Assembly (NCBI RefSeq): GCF_000296695.1
Contig: NZ_BAFK01000001.1
Coordinates: 186,001-250,000 of the forward strand
Reading direction: 5' to 3'
DNA length: 64,000 nt
DNA from: Rheinheimera nanhaiensis E407-8
GTDB taxonomy: Bacteria > Pseudomonadota > Gammaproteobacteria > Enterobacterales > Alteromonadaceae
Part shown: positions 37,721 through 48,221 of the stretch, piece by piece
How positions within the stretch are numbered: the first letter of the stretch is position 1
How the letters are laid out: each line of letters begins with the position of its first letter
The notes under the pieces: model-generated
Seen by the model: the letters and a program-made list of their open reading frames with translations, nothing else
Database searches by the model: none
What the model was told of the DNA's origin: nothing
Translations under genes and position numbers: made by a program

Positions 37721-39340
37721 TTACACCCGGAATAGCCGGGTGATATTGGCCAGGTTTTGTGCCAGCTCTGCCAGTTCACTGCTGGCTTTGGCGATCTGGC
37801 CGGCGCTTTGCGCACTGTGCTCGGTATTTTGAAAGATCGCATCGACATGGCCGACAATGTCGTTAGCCATGTTTTGCTGCTCGTCAGTGGCATCAGCAAT
37901 TTGCTGGTTCATCAGCCGTATTTGCGCAATGCTTTGGGTAATGCGCTTAAGCGCCGCACCGGCCTGTGTGGCCGACTGCACGCTGTTATCGGCTTGTGCT
38001 GTGCTTTGCTGCATTTTTTGCACCGCCAGCCGGGCGGCGCTTTGTAGCTGCTCTATGGTGCGTTGAATTTCTTCGGTTGATTTTTGCGTGCGCGAGGCCA
38101 AAGTACGCACCTCATCGGCGACCACGGCAAAACCACGGCCTTGCTCGCCGGCGCGGGCGGCTTCTATGGCGGCGTTTAACGCCAGCAGGTTAGTTTGCTC
38201 GGCAATGCCTTTAATGACACTTAAAACGGTACCCACCTGATTAGCATCTTTCTCTAACTGGGTAATAACGCCGGAAGCGTCCTGTACATTGCCGGCTAAT
38301 TGCTGAATATTCTCTACCGTGGCCACAACGGTGTGCTGGCCCTGATCAGCAGCCTCACTGGATTGATTAGCCGCGGCGGCCGCTTCATTGGCGCTTTGCA
38401 CTTCAGCCACCACACTGGCACTCATATCATCTACCGCATGTTTGGCCTGATTAGCCGCCTTACGCTGCTGCGCAATGGTTTTGTTGGTATCGTCGGTCAG
38501 CTCATGTAAATCTTTTGCCAACGTCGACAGCGGAATAGCGGTGTTGACGATGTCTTTTACTACATGCTGCAGCTTTTGCATAAAGGTATTAAACCAGTGG
38601 GCTAAATCGCCCAGCTCATCAACGCTGTTGGTATGGATACGGGCGGTCAGGTCACCGTCTTCTTTGGCCAGGCTTTGCAGCGAGCCAATCATATTGGCCA
38701 GACTGCTTTGGATACCACGGGCGATGGGAAAAGCCGTAGCAAACAGCAGTACAGTGGTGATCACACCCATAATAATACCAACAGTGATTAGGGTGCCGGC
38801 CTGTTCACTGGCATCATCAATACTGCGGGTAAATTGCTGTAAGCGCTGGTCGCGAAACTGGCTGAGTAAATGGGCAGTGTTGTCATAATCGGCGTTCATT
38901 TTTTCCGAGCGCTGCGCCAGCGTACTAAAATCTGCCGTGTTATTAATCATTTCCTGCGATACGCTGTAGGCCACCTGATAATAGGCAGTAAAGCTTTGCC
39001 CGATAGTGCCGGTGGCTGCGCGGTAGTCGGGGTTTAGCTTACCTATCTGCTGTAAATCCTGGCTAAACTGTTGGCTGAAATTCGCTGCGCCCTTAAGCGC
39101 TTCTGCATCACCGGTAGTGACTGCACTGGCCAGAGAGTCTTTTACCCGCTCCAGTAACACCAGCGAGCTTTGTGCGGCCTGCAATACCGGAAATTGTACA
39201 TCACGGGTCAGCTCCAGCGTTTTCACGTTGTTAAGCGCGGTATTGCTGGCCAGGATCAGGTAAATAACGAAACTTAACGTGCCGATAAGCGGAATTAAGT
39301 AGATTTTCTTTGCGATAGACAGACGTCGTAACACATCCAT
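37721..39340 (-). CDS. Methyl-accepting chemotaxis protein
   Basis: 539 residues: membrane helix 1 at about 13-33, a short four-helix periplasmic sensor (about 34-185), helix 2 at about 187-207, HAMP with an EDGDLTARI-type stretch, and the signalling tip [17 protein letters not shown]. It ends LFRV with no CheR-tether peptide. GAGG lies 8 bases before the ATG. The ligand is unknown. Neighbouring genes are metabolic, so it is a stand-alone receptor. Confidence 0.94.
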   Translation of the reverse strand: MDVLRRLSIAKKIYLIPLIGTLSFVIYLILASNTALNNVKTLELTRDVQFPVLQAAQSSLVLLERVKDSLASAVTTGDAEALKGAANFSQQFSQDLQQIGKLNPDYRAATGTIGQSFTAYYQVAYSVSQEMINNTADFSTLAQRSEKMNADYDNTAHLLSQFRDQRLQQFTRSIDDASEQAGTLITVGIIMGVITTVLLFATAFPIARGIQSSLANMIGSLQSLAKEDGDLTARIHTNSVDELGDLAHWFNTFMQKLQHVVKDIVNTAIPLSTLAKDLHELTDDTNKTIAQQRKAANQAKHAVDDMSASVVAEVQSANEAAAAANQSSEAADQGQHTVVATVENIQQLAGNVQDASGVITQLEKDANQVGTVLSVIKGIAEQTNLLALNAAIEAARAGEQGRGFAVVADEVRTLASRTQKSTEEIQRTIEQLQSAARLAVQKMQQSTAQADNSVQSATQAGAALKRITQSIAQIRLMNQQIADATDEQQNMANDIVGHVDAIFQNTEHSAQSAGQIAKASSELAELAQNLANITRLFRV

Positions 39341-39444
39341 ACTGCAGGCCTCTGTGATGGTATTAGCGTTATTATTAGAATTAGTGCAACTGCAGTATAG
39401 TGCTTTGGCGGCGCAAATGCTTGTGGTCTGTGCGGCTATGGCAG

Positions 39445-39468
39445 AAAAAAGCCCGGCGCTGCCGGGCT
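39445..39468 (-). terminator. Intrinsic terminator of ppa
   Basis: Minus-strand stem AGCCCGGC / GCCGGGCT with a 3-base loop followed by six T, 20 bases after the ppa stop. Confidence 0.93.
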
Positions 39469-39487
39469 CAGATAAACGCCGATAAGC

Positions 39488-40015
39488 TTACTGTTTGGCG
39501 CGCTCAAACGAGGTCAAAATTTCCGCTTTAGCGGCTGCGGCATCGCCCCAGCCAATCACTTTAACCCATTTGCCCGGCTCTAATTCTTTGTAACGCTCGA
39601 AGAAGTGCTGAATTTGCTTTTTCAGCAGCTCGTCGACATCACCAATGTCTTTGACGTGGTCATACAGCTTGGTCAGTTTGCTGACCGGTACTGCGATCAC
39701 TTTGGCATCTTCGCCTGACTCGTCAGACATATGCAGTACACCAACCGGACGGCATTTAATCACCGCACCTGGCACCAGCGGGTAAGGTGTTGGTACCAGT
39801 ACGTCTACCGGGTCACCGTCTAACGACAGCGTTTGGTTGACAAAGCCGTAGTTGCACGGATAAAACATGGGGGTGGCCATAAAACGGTCAACCCAAACAG
39901 TGCCGGTGTCTTTGTCTACTTCGTATTTGATCGGATCGGCATTGGCCGGGATTTCAATAATAACGTTAATCTCTTCTGGCAGGTTTTTACCTGCTGCAAC
40001 ATCGCTTAAGCTCAT
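39488..40015 (-). CDS. ppa: Inorganic pyrophosphatase
   Basis: Hydrolyses pyrophosphate and so drives biosynthetic reactions. 175 residues, the E. coli family I length. The metal-binding signature DGDPVDVLV is intact, with YEVDKDTG and [19 protein letters not shown] precedes the ATG. Single gene with its own terminator; fbp lies upstream on the same strand with 80 bases between, so a shared transcript is possible. Confidence 0.98.
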   Translation of the reverse strand: MSLSDVAAGKNLPEEINVIIEIPANADPIKYEVDKDTGTVWVDRFMATPMFYPCNYGFVNQTLSLDGDPVDVLVPTPYPLVPGAVIKCRPVGVLHMSDESGEDAKVIAVPVSKLTKLYDHVKDIGDVDELLKKQIQHFFERYKELEPGKWVKVIGWGDAAAAKAEILTSFERAKQ

Positions 40016-40095
40016 GGCCTTTCCCTTATCTGTGCAAAAAATTAGTATCGGTGCGAAAAAAGTGGCGCTTATTATAACGCCACGGTTAAAAATGG

Positions 40096-41067
40096 CTATC
40101 GCTGATGATAGGCCACACAGCTTTCCACTTCATGTTTTGAGCCCAGGATCACCGCCACCCGCTGATGAATATCGGTTGGCACTATATCCATAATGCGCTC
40201 ATAGCCGGTAGAGCTCATGCCGCCGGCTTGTTCTACCAGAAAACTCATCGGGTTGGCTTCATACATTAGTCGCAGTTTGTCCGGCTTGTGCGGATCTTTG
40301 CTATCCCTCGGGTAGGCAAAAATGCCGCCGCGACACAGCACCCGGTGTACATCACCCACCATGGCGGCAATCCAGCGCATATTGTAGTTTTTACCGCGCG
40401 GGCCTTCTTTGCCTTGCAGTAAATCGGCTATGTACGCCTGCATCGCCGGTTGCCAGTAGCGTTGGTTCGACATATTAATGGCAAACTCGGCGGTGTATTT
40501 CGGAATAGCCGCCTGCTCTGCGGTGAGCAGAAAACCGCCGTAGGTTTTATCCAGCGTATACAGCCTTGTCCCTTTGCCGGTAGTCAGTGCCAGCATGGTT
40601 GAGGGGCCATACAGCACATAACCGGCCGCCAGCTGAGCACTGCCGGGTTGTAAAAACTGGCCGGCATCTTCAGCCGCCAGCTCAGCTTTGGCGGGCAGAA
40701 TAGAAAAAATAGTGCCAATTAAGCTATTTATATCGGTGTTAGATGAGCCATCTAAGGGGTCAAAGGTGACCAGGTATTTGCCGTGTGGGTTGCCGGCTAC
40801 AGTGTCATCTTCTTCTTCAGAGCTGATGGCTTTGACAACGCCGGTTTCCAGAATGACCTCTTTTAATAACTCGTTGGCAATAACATCGAGTTTTTTCTGC
40901 GTTTCCCCTTGAATATTCTCGGCCAGGGTAGAACCTAATACACCAGCCAGCTCACCCTGGCTGACGCGAAAAGAAATTTCCCGGCAGGCTGCCAGAATGG
41001 TTTTTATCAGTGAAATCAGGTCGCTGTCGACTCCGTCCTGTTGCAGTACTGGCGAGATGCGGCGCAT
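40096..41067 (-). CDS. fbp: Fructose-1,6-bisphosphatase class I
   Basis: Gluconeogenic enzyme: fructose 1,6-bisphosphate to fructose 6-phosphate. 323 residues, close to E. coli Fbp (332). The metal and substrate site [11 protein letters not shown] is intact, with SEEED near 95 and [16 protein letters not shown] near the end. AAGGA lies 9 bases before the ATG. Divergent from mpl with 144 bases between. In E. coli fbp and mpl are also divergent neighbours, and ppa is close. Confidence 0.98.
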   Translation of the reverse strand: MRRISPVLQQDGVDSDLISLIKTILAACREISFRVSQGELAGVLGSTLAENIQGETQKKLDVIANELLKEVILETGVVKAISSEEEDDTVAGNPHGKYLVTFDPLDGSSNTDINSLIGTIFSILPAKAELAAEDAGQFLQPGSAQLAAGYVLYGPSTMLALTTGKGTRLYTLDKTYGGFLLTAEQAAIPKYTAEFAINMSNQRYWQPAMQAYIADLLQGKEGPRGKNYNMRWIAAMVGDVHRVLCRGGIFAYPRDSKDPHKPDKLRLMYEANPMSFLVEQAGGMSSTGYERIMDIVPTDIHQRVAVILGSKHEVESCVAYHQR

Positions 41068-41178
41068 GCAGTGAGTTCCTTATTGGTAATATAGTTTTGC
41101 TTAAGGTATAGAGGCTGGCGTATTTTAAAGAATTTCTGCACAAATTGCAGGTGTTACTGTGTCGGCGGCCATTTTTGC

Positions 41179-41184
41179 TACAAT
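41179..41184 (+). promoter_or_regulatory. Candidate -10 of mpl
   Basis: TACAAT, preceded by TG one base before it (TGC-TACAAT), 27 bases before the mpl start. The -35 is unclear. Confidence 0.35.
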
Positions 41185-41211
41185 GGCGCAGGCTATTTTT
41201 CAGGATAAGTT

Positions 41212-42570
41212 ATGCATATTCATATACTGGGCATTTGCGGCACCTTTATGGGCGGCATTGCCGCCATTGCTAAAGCCCTGGGCCACAAGGTTACCGGCGC
41301 CGATGCCAACGTTTATCCGCCGATGAGCACCCAGCTGGAACAACTGGGTATTGAACTGACGCAGGGCTGGGACCCGGCGCAGCTGGAGCCAGCACCGGAT
41401 TTGGTCATTATCGGTAATGCCTTATCACGTGGTAACCCGGCGGTAGAGTATGTGCTTAATACCAACCTGCGCTACAGCTCTGGCCCGCAGTGGCTGGCCG
41501 AGCAGGTGTTGTTTGACCGCTGGGTGCTGGCAGTATCGGGCACGCACGGCAAAACCACCACCAGCACCATGCTGGCCTGGATTTTAGACTGTGCCGGCTT
41601 GAAACCCGGCTTTTTAATTGGTGGCATACCACAAAACTTTGACTGCTCGGCCCGCTTAGGCGAGTCGCCATTTTTTGTTATTGAAGCTGACGAGTACGAC
41701 ACGGCCTTTTTTGATAAACGCTCCAAGTTTGTGCATTACCGGCCACGCACGCTAGTGATTAACAACCTGGAATATGATCACGCCGACATTTTCCCCGATC
41801 TGGCGGCCATTCAGCGCCAGTTCCACCATTTATTGCGCATGGTGCCGGCTAACGGCCTGGTGCTGTCACCGGAAGATACACCGGCAGTGCAGCAAACGCT
41901 GGAGATGGGCTGCTGGAGCGAACGGCAAAGTTATGGCAAAGACTGGCGCGCCGAGCTGATAAGCCCGGACGGCAGCCAGTTTGCGCTGTATTTACAGCAG
42001 CAGAAGCTGGGCGAGCTTCACTGGCAGTTAAGTGGCCAGCATAATGTGGACAACGCGGTAATGGCGATGGCCGCTGCGCGCCATGCCGGGGTGCCGGTTG
42101 AGGTGGCGCTGGAGGCGCTGACACGCTTTGTCGCGCCCAAACGGCGGATGGAGCTAAAAGCCGAGGTGGCCGGCATTAAGGTGTATGACGATTTCGCTCA
42201 TCACCCCACCGCCATTAGCACCACCTTGCAGGGTATTCGCAATAAAGTGGGCCAGCAGCGCGTTATTGCCGTATTGGAACCACGCTCGAATACCATGCGG
42301 ATGGGCGTGCACCAGGCGGCGCTGCCATTAGCCTTAGCCCTGGCCGATCAGGTGTTTTTATACGAGCCCGCCAATGCTAACTGGTCGCTGGAGCCGTTAA
42401 CGCGGGCATTAGCCCCTAAAGCTGGTCTGAGCCGGGATATTGATGCTTTAGTTAACGAGTTAACCACACAGGCGGCCACGGGCGATAGTATCGTCATTAT
42501 GAGTAACGGCGGCTTTGGCGGTATTCACGACAAGCTAATTAGCGCACTTAAGCAAAAATGGGAGCCATAA
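41212..42570 (+). CDS. mpl: UDP-N-acetylmuramate:L-alanyl-gamma-D-glutamyl-meso-diaminopimelate ligase
   Basis: Recycles cell-wall peptide by joining the tripeptide to UDP-MurNAc. 452 residues, normal. Mur-ligase motifs: N-terminal [15 protein letters not shown] loop SGTHGKTTT, the EADEYDTAF stretch, NNLEYDHAD, and [10 protein letters not shown] in the C-terminal domain; these distinguish Mpl from MurC. AGGA lies 6 bases before the ATG. Its stop overlaps the ubiX start (TAATG). Confidence 0.97.
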   Translation: MHIHILGICGTFMGGIAAIAKALGHKVTGADANVYPPMSTQLEQLGIELTQGWDPAQLEPAPDLVIIGNALSRGNPAVEYVLNTNLRYSSGPQWLAEQVLFDRWVLAVSGTHGKTTTSTMLAWILDCAGLKPGFLIGGIPQNFDCSARLGESPFFVIEADEYDTAFFDKRSKFVHYRPRTLVINNLEYDHADIFPDLAAIQRQFHHLLRMVPANGLVLSPEDTPAVQQTLEMGCWSERQSYGKDWRAELISPDGSQFALYLQQQKLGELHWQLSGQHNVDNAVMAMAAARHAGVPVEVALEALTRFVAPKRRMELKAEVAGIKVYDDFAHHPTAISTTLQGIRNKVGQQRVIAVLEPRSNTMRMGVHQAALPLALALADQVFLYEPANANWSLEPLTRALAPKAGLSRDIDALVNELTTQAATGDSIVIMSNGGFGGIHDKLISALKQKWEP

Positions 42571-43208
42571 TGGCCAAACCACAGGAAATTACGCTGGCCT
42601 TTAGTGGCGCTTCAGGTGCGCCCTATGGCTGGCGCTTGCTGCAAGTGTTACTGGCGCAGGGCATTAAGGTGCACTTGCTGGTGTCCAGCGCAGCGCGGGT
42701 GGTGTTTGCCACCGAGCATGATATTAAGCTGCCGGCGGCGCCGGATAAATGCACCGACATGCTGCAACAGCATTTTGCCTGCGCCCCCGAGCTGCTGAAA
42801 GTCTACGGCAAAGACGACTGGTTCTCACCGGTCGCTTCCGGTTCGGCGGCGCCGAAGCAAATGGTGATTTGCCCGTGCTCTACCGGCACCGTATCGGCTA
42901 TTGCCTGTGGCGCCAGTGACAATCTGATAGAGCGCGCCGCTGATGTGGTGATAAAAGAAGCCGGCCAGCTGATTTTAGTGCCACGGGAAAGCCCGCTTAG
43001 CGCCATTCATCTGGAAAACCTGCTAAAGCTTGCCAAACTGGGTGTCACCATTATGCCGGCGGCGCCGGGTTTTTATCATCAGCCGAAACAGATAAGCGAT
43101 TTAGTCGACTTTATGGTGGCGCGCATCTTAGACCACTTAAAACTGCCGCATCAGCTGACCCAGCGCTGGGGCTATGGCAATAGCGGGCAAACAGGAGAGC
43201 AAGATTGA
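42570..43208 (+). CDS. ubiX: Flavin prenyltransferase UbiX
   Basis: Makes the prenylated FMN cofactor that UbiD needs in ubiquinone synthesis. 212 residues. The FMN-binding start [12 protein letters not shown], the SSAARVVF stretch, [17 protein letters not shown] and the LVPRESPLS motif are all typical. I take the ATG at 42570, which overlaps the mpl stop and has GGAG 5 bases upstream. The next gene, an ABC ATPase, overlaps its stop. No ubiD in the window. Confidence 0.95.
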   Translation: MAKPQEITLAFSGASGAPYGWRLLQVLLAQGIKVHLLVSSAARVVFATEHDIKLPAAPDKCTDMLQQHFACAPELLKVYGKDDWFSPVASGSAAPKQMVICPCSTGTVSAIACGASDNLIERAADVVIKEAGQLILVPRESPLSAIHLENLLKLAKLGVTIMPAAPGFYHQPKQISDLVDFMVARILDHLKLPHQLTQRWGYGNSGQTGEQD

Positions 43209-44131
43209 GTTTAGCTTTAGATATTCAAGGCCTGCATAAGGTGTATAAAAGCGGTACCGTGGCACTAAGCGGTATCGATTTACAGGTAAAGCAGGGCGAT
43301 TTTTTTGCCCTGTTAGGCCCCAACGGCGCCGGCAAAAGCACCACCCTTGGCATTATCAGCTCGCTGGTGAATAAAACCAGTGGCAGCGTTAAGGTGTTTG
43401 GCCATGATATTGATACCGAGCTTGAAGCGGCGAAAAGCCAGCTCGGTTTAGTGCCGCAGGAATTTAACTTTAACCAGTTTGAAACCCTGCTGCAGATCGT
43501 GGTGAATCAGGCCGGTTATTACGGCGTGCCGAAAAAACTGGCGCTGGAGCGGGCGGAAAAATACCTTGGCCAGCTGGGGCTGTGGGAGAAACGCCATGCC
43601 CGCTCGCGTGAGTTATCCGGCGGCATGAAGCGCCGGCTGATGATAGCCCGTGCCCTGATGCATGAGCCTAAGCTGTTGATCCTCGATGAGCCGACCGCCG
43701 GTGTTGATATTGAGCTGCGCCGCTCCATGTGGGAGTTTTTGCGCCAGATTAACCAGCAGGGCGTCACCATTATTCTGACCACCCATTATCTGGAAGAAGC
43801 CGAAATGCTGTGCCGCAATATCGCCATTATCGATAAAGGCCAGATCATCGAAAACACCAGTATGAAAGCGCTGTTAAGTAAGCTGACGGTCGAAACCTTT
43901 GTACTGGATGTGGCCGGTGACGTGGCCAGGGTGCAACTGGACGGCTTTAGCTGGCGCCAGCTGGACGACCACAGTATTGAGGTCGATGTCGAAAAATCTC
44001 AGGGTTTAAACCCGATTTTTGCCAGGCTAACGGCACAGGATATTAAGGTGTTATCGATGCGCAATAAAGCCAACCGGCTGGAAGAGCTGTTTGTCACCCT
44101 GGTAGAAAACGGCCGCGGAGGTGCCAAATGA
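43205..44131 (+). CDS. yadG: ABC transporter ATPase, YadG-like
   Basis: 308-residue ATP-binding subunit of an ABC-2 exporter. Walker [11 protein letters not shown] loop VPQEF, signature LSGGMKRRL, Walker [13 protein letters not shown], and the switch His in [12 protein letters not shown]-terminal extension of about 80 residues follows the ATPase core. The start is a TTG at 43205, sharing bases with the ubiX stop (TTGA), with AGGAGA 6-7 bases upstream. The permease gene overlaps its end (ATGA). The substrate of YadGH is unknown in E. coli as well. Confidence 0.92.
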   Translation: MSLALDIQGLHKVYKSGTVALSGIDLQVKQGDFFALLGPNGAGKSTTLGIISSLVNKTSGSVKVFGHDIDTELEAAKSQLGLVPQEFNFNQFETLLQIVVNQAGYYGVPKKLALERAEKYLGQLGLWEKRHARSRELSGGMKRRLMIARALMHEPKLLILDEPTAGVDIELRRSMWEFLRQINQQGVTIILTTHYLEEAEMLCRNIAIIDKGQIIENTSMKALLSKLTVETFVLDVAGDVARVQLDGFSWRQLDDHSIEVDVEKSQGLNPIFARLTAQDIKVLSMRNKANRLEELFVTLVENGRGGAK

Positions 44132-44901
44132 TTAAAGCAAATTATATGGTGGCACTGAAAAGCATTCTGGATAAGGAAACTAACCGCTTTTTGCGCATTT
44201 GGGTGCAAACCCTGGTACCGCCAGCCATTACCATGACACTGTATTTTGTGATCTTTGGTAGCCTTATTGGCTCGCGCATTGGCGATATGGGCGGTTTTAG
44301 TTATATGGAGTTTATTGTACCGGGCCTGATTATGATGTCGGTCATTACTAACTCCTATGCCAACGTGGCGTCGTCATTCTTTAGTGCCAAATTTCAGCGC
44401 AACGTGGAAGAGCTGTTGGTGGCGCCGGTGCCTAACTACATTATTGTGCTGGGGTTTGTCGGCGGCGGTATGGCGCGCGGTATGCTGGTGGGCTTAATTG
44501 TGACGATACTGTCGCTGTTTTTTGTCACCATTCAAATTCATAACCTGGCGGTGATTATTGTTACTGTCACGCTGACCTCGATGCTGTTTGCTTTAGGTGG
44601 CCTGATTAACGCGGTGTACGCGAAAACCTTTGACGATATCAGTATTATTCCGACCTTTGTGTTAACGCCGCTCACTTATTTAGGCGGGGTGTTTTACTCG
44701 TTAACCTTGTTGCCGGGCTTTTGGCAGCAGGTGGCCGCGTTAAACCCGGTGGTGTATATGGTTAATGCGTTTCGCTATGGCTTTTTGGGGGTTAGCGATG
44801 TCAGCCTCTGGCTGGCACTGGCCGTCGTGCTGGGCTTTATTGTGGTGCTGTTTAGCTATGCCATGTACCTGATTAACCGGGGTATTGGCCTGCGAAGCTG
44901 A
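44128..44901 (+). CDS. yadH: ABC-2 type permease, YadH-like
   Basis: 257-residue membrane subunit with about six helices: first near 23-43, last near 228-250. The family ABC-2 motifs include the KFQRNVEELLVAPV stretch between helices 2 and 3 and the TPLTYLGGVFYSL stretch. Its ATG overlaps the ATPase stop as ATGA, so the pair is made together. In E. coli yadGH lie next to panD-panC-panB; here panP follows. Confidence 0.93.
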   Translation: MIKANYMVALKSILDKETNRFLRIWVQTLVPPAITMTLYFVIFGSLIGSRIGDMGGFSYMEFIVPGLIMMSVITNSYANVASSFFSAKFQRNVEELLVAPVPNYIIVLGFVGGGMARGMLVGLIVTILSLFFVTIQIHNLAVIIVTVTLTSMLFALGGLINAVYAKTFDDISIIPTFVLTPLTYLGGVFYSLTLLPGFWQQVAALNPVVYMVNAFRYGFLGVSDVSLWLALAVVLGFIVVLFSYAMYLINRGIGLRS

Positions 44902-45051
44902 CAGCTGCAATTTGCTTGGCATAGTCGGACCGGATTACTCACACCAACCGATCTTTTTTTTGCAGACATTTTTCGGCGCTTGCAGTAAAGTGAGCGCCAT
45001 TTTCCGGCTGTTTTAGCCACTGCTAAAGTGAACAGGCAGAGTAATTAGTTG

Positions 45052-46698
45052 ATGACAGAATCAAGCAAACGACAGGCAACGGCTTCTGAAGACGCGTTAT
45101 GGCGCATCTTTACCGTGCCTGAAGCACCTGACTCTACGCTGAGCATTATCGAGCAAAACCTGTCGCAGAATCTGGCCGGTTTTTTGCGCGAAAGTATTGT
45201 CGCGGTGGAAAAGCCACTGTGGCAAATTGAGCGCGATTTTCAGGCGCATCAAATTCCACAGCAGCCAAACTTTGTCTCTGATTACGCCGAAGGGTTAATG
45301 CAAAAACTGGTGGCGCACTCGGTACATACCGCTGCGCCCAGCTTTATTGGCCATATGACGTCGGCCTTGCCATATTTCGTGCTCTCGCTGTCCAAAATGA
45401 TGGTGGGGCTAAACCAGAACCTGGTCAAAATTGAAACCTCCAAAGCCTTTACGCCAATGGAGCGGCAGGTGCTGGGCATGATGCACCACCTGGTGTATGG
45501 CGAGAACGATGGCTTTTATAAAAAATGGATGCACAGTGCTAACCATTCGCTGGGCGCGTTTTGCTCCGGCGGTACCATCGCCAACATTACGGCGCTTTGG
45601 ATAGCGCGTAACCGGCTGCTAAAAGCCGATGGCGACTTTAAAGGCATTGCCCGCGAAGGCCTGTTTAAGGCCATGAAGTACTACGGCTATGACGGCCTGG
45701 CGATACTGGTGTCTGAACGCGGCCATTATTCGTTAGGTAAAGCGGCCGATGTATTGGGTATCGGCCGTGAGTCGCTGATTTCAATAAAAACCGATGCCGA
45801 CAACAAAATTGACACCACGCTGTTGGCCGAAAAAATGGCCGAGCTTAAAGCCGCCAATATCCGGCCACTGGCGATTGTCGGCGTAGCCGGCACCACCGAA
45901 ACCGGTAACGTAGACCCGCTGCATCAACTGGCCGATTTGGCCGAGCAGTATCAGTGTCACTTCCATGTCGATGCGGCCTGGGGCGGCGCGACCTTGTTAT
46001 CAAACAAATACCGCCATCTGCTTGCCGGTATAGAACGCGCCGATTCGGTTACCATCGATGCACATAAACAAATGTATGTGCCGATGGGTGCCGGTATGGT
46101 GGTGTTTAAGCACCCCTCGGCGGCGCATGCTATCGAACACCATGCCGAGTATATTCTACGTAAAGGCTCAAAAGACTTAGGCAGCCAGACGCTGGAAGGC
46201 TCGCGCCCCGGTATGGCCATGCTGGTACACGCCTGTTTACAGGTAATTGGCCGCGAAGGTTATGAAATTCTGATTAACCGCAGTCTGGAAAAAGCGCGCT
46301 ATTTTGCTACTTTAATCGCGCATAATATCGACTTTGAGCTGATCACTGAGCCCGAGCTGTGCCTGCTGACCTACCGTTATGTACCGGCGCAGGTGCAAAA
46401 AGCGATGAGCAAAGCCAGCCCCGAGCAACTGCAGCGTTTTAACGAACTGCTAAACGGCTTAACTAAGTTTATTCAAAAGCGCCAGCGCGAAGAAGGTAAG
46501 TCTTTTGTCTCGCGTACCCGCTTAACGCCGGCCAAATATCAGCGTCAGGAAACTATAGTGTTTCGCGTGGTGCTGGCTAACCCGCTGACCACTGAGCAAA
46601 TTTTGCATGATGTATTGGTAGAGCAAGATCAAATTGCCCAGCAGGATAAAGAGTTTTACCCCAAGCTGCTGCAGCTGGCGAAAGAGCTGGCAGCCTAG
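45052..46698 (+). CDS. panP: PLP-dependent aspartate 1-decarboxylase PanP
   Basis: 548 residues, group II pyridoxal-phosphate decarboxylase. The PLP lysine is in TIDAHKQMYVPMG, with HVDAAWGG upstream holding the ring-contacting Asp, and CSGGTIANITALW near 175. It closely resembles the PanP proteins of Vibrio and Shewanella, which make beta-alanine from aspartate in place of PanD. panC and panB lie 3-4 kb downstream on the other strand and no panD is in the window. The ATG at 45052 follows an in-frame TTG; no strong ribosome site is seen for either. Confidence 0.9.
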   Translation: MTESSKRQATASEDALWRIFTVPEAPDSTLSIIEQNLSQNLAGFLRESIVAVEKPLWQIERDFQAHQIPQQPNFVSDYAEGLMQKLVAHSVHTAAPSFIGHMTSALPYFVLSLSKMMVGLNQNLVKIETSKAFTPMERQVLGMMHHLVYGENDGFYKKWMHSANHSLGAFCSGGTIANITALWIARNRLLKADGDFKGIAREGLFKAMKYYGYDGLAILVSERGHYSLGKAADVLGIGRESLISIKTDADNKIDTTLLAEKMAELKAANIRPLAIVGVAGTTETGNVDPLHQLADLAEQYQCHFHVDAAWGGATLLSNKYRHLLAGIERADSVTIDAHKQMYVPMGAGMVVFKHPSAAHAIEHHAEYILRKGSKDLGSQTLEGSRPGMAMLVHACLQVIGREGYEILINRSLEKARYFATLIAHNIDFELITEPELCLLTYRYVPAQVQKAMSKASPEQLQRFNELLNGLTKFIQKRQREEGKSFVSRTRLTPAKYQRQETIVFRVVLANPLTTEQILHDVLVEQDQIAQQDKEFYPKLLQLAKELAA

Positions 46699-46784
46699 GC
46701 TGCCAGCTATACCACTTTGCATTTGTTCTGCCCGGCTTAAGCGGCTATTATCAGCCGGTATTGTCTAAGCAACGGATTGAAACT

Positions 46785-47423
46785 ATGCGCTATTTGACCC
46801 TTCTGTTTCCCCTATTTTTAAGCCTCACTGCTTGCCAAAGTGCGTATTATTCGGCAATGGAGAAAGTGGGCGTGCATAAGCGCGACATTTTGGTAGACCG
46901 GGTTGAAGAAGCCCAGCAATCACAACAAGAGGCGCAGCAGCAGTTCAAGTCTGCGCTGGAGCAATTTAGCAGCCTGATTAATTTTGATGGCGGCGATTTG
47001 CAGCGTATATACGAAGCCACCGACAGCGAATATCAGGCTTGCAGTAAAGCGGCTGAGGACGTCAGCGCCCGCATAAACAGTATAGAAAACGTAGCCGAGG
47101 CCCTGTTTGATGAATGGCAGGATGAGCTGGAGCAATACAGCAACGCCAAGTTAAAACAAGACAGTGCCCGCAAACTGGCCAACACGCGCAAGCAATACGC
47201 CAGCCTGCTAAAAACCATGCGCCGTGCTGAGCAAAGTATGCAGCCGGTGCTGGCATCGCTAAAAGATAATAGCCTGTATTTAAAACATAATTTAAATGCC
47301 AAAGCCATTGGTGCGCTGCAGGGCGAATTTGGCAGTATTCAGCGTGATATTAACCGGCTGATCAAAGAAATGAATCAGGCAATTGCCCAGTCAGAGCAAT
47401 TTGTCGCCACCTTAAAACAATAA
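46785..47423 (+). CDS. DUF2959-family lipoprotein
   Basis: 212 residues. A lipoprotein signal ends in the lipobox LTAC with Cys17. The mature part is almost wholly helical with long coiled-coil stretches rich in Gln, Glu and Lys. This fits DUF2959 proteins, whose role is unknown. I chose the ATG at 46785; a TTG 24 bases before it would put charged residues ahead of a normal signal. A small membrane-protein gene follows 12 bases later and is probably cotranscribed. Confidence 0.85.
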   Translation: MRYLTLLFPLFLSLTACQSAYYSAMEKVGVHKRDILVDRVEEAQQSQQEAQQQFKSALEQFSSLINFDGGDLQRIYEATDSEYQACSKAAEDVSARINSIENVAEALFDEWQDELEQYSNAKLKQDSARKLANTRKQYASLLKTMRRAEQSMQPVLASLKDNSLYLKHNLNAKAIGALQGEFGSIQRDINRLIKEMNQAIAQSEQFVATLKQ

Positions 47424-47435
47424 CAGGAGAGTGTC

Positions 47436-47654
47436 ATGTCAGGTCAGGGTTCTGGCGGTAATGTTATCGCCGCGTTATGTAATGTGTTTTTCCCCGGTTT
47501 AGGTCAGTTAGTTCAGGGCCGCATTTTGGCGGCGATTGTATTCTTTTTAGTGTGTGCAGTGGGTTATGCATTATTTTGGCTGGTCATTCCTGCCATTATC
47601 GCTGCCATTGTGCATCTGTGGGCCATTATCGACGCGGCTAAATTTAAGCCATAG
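47436..47654 (+). CDS. Small two-helix membrane protein
   Basis: 72 residues, two hydrophobic helices (about 8-28 and 30-62), start MSGQGSGGNVIAALCN and a conserved-looking PGLGQLVQGR turn that resembles TM2-type small membrane proteins. AGGAGA lies 5-6 bases before the ATG, a strong site. It is tightly placed after the DUF2959 lipoprotein. No function is known; the codon use fits a real gene. Confidence 0.8.
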   Translation: MSGQGSGGNVIAALCNVFFPGLGQLVQGRILAAIVFFLVCAVGYALFWLVIPAIIAAIVHLWAIIDAAKFKP

Positions 47655-47696
47655 GTTAATCCAGCGGCCGGGCGGCATGCCCGGCGCCGTAAGTTA

Positions 47697-48221
47697 TTAC
47701 AACATACTTTTAAGCACCTTATCTTTACGGATAACGTGGTGATGCAATGCGCCGGCAATATGCAGCATAATTAACGCTACCAGCGCTAATGCCAGGATGC
47801 CGTGCATTTCGCGAAAGAGTGAGTACAGGCCGATATTAACTTCCAGTGCAGCCGGCAGGCGAAACCAGCCGAATACCTCAACTGGCCGGCCGGCAAAATA
47901 CTGCATGGCATAACCGGACAGTGGCATGGCAAACATCAGGCCGTACAGCAGATAATGCGACGCCCTGGCGATGGCTTTTTGTATTGCAGGTAAGCTGTCG
48001 GGCAATGCAGGTAGCTGCTGGCGCAAGCGGTTAACCAGCCTTAAGCTCACCAGCAGCAGTGCCAGCAGGCCAAAGGCTTTATGCAGGTTTAGTACGTTAA
48101 GCTGCCAGGGCTCCAGCGATTTCACCATCAATAGCCCTGCTGTCAGCATGGCCAGCATCAGCGCCGCCATGCCCCAGTGAAACAGCCGCATAGATAACGG
48201 GAAGCGTGTTGGCTTAGTCAT
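47697..48221 (-). CDS. Cytochrome b561 (CybB-like)
   Basis: A 174-residue four-helix membrane protein that carries two b hemes and takes electrons from quinol. Histidines in the right helices: RLFHWGM near residue 15, NLHKAFG near 47, ASHYLLYG near 89, and the C-terminal MLHIAGALHHH near 150-160. It overlaps the catalase-like peroxidase gene by 8 bases, so the two are coupled. The pair suggests electrons from the quinol pool reaching a periplasmic peroxidase. Confidence 0.93.
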   Translation of the reverse strand: MTKPTRFPLSMRLFHWGMAALMLAMLTAGLLMVKSLEPWQLNVLNLHKAFGLLALLLVSLRLVNRLRQQLPALPDSLPAIQKAIARASHYLLYGLMFAMPLSGYAMQYFAGRPVEVFGWFRLPAALEVNIGLYSLFREMHGILALALVALIMLHIAGALHHHVIRKDKVLKSML

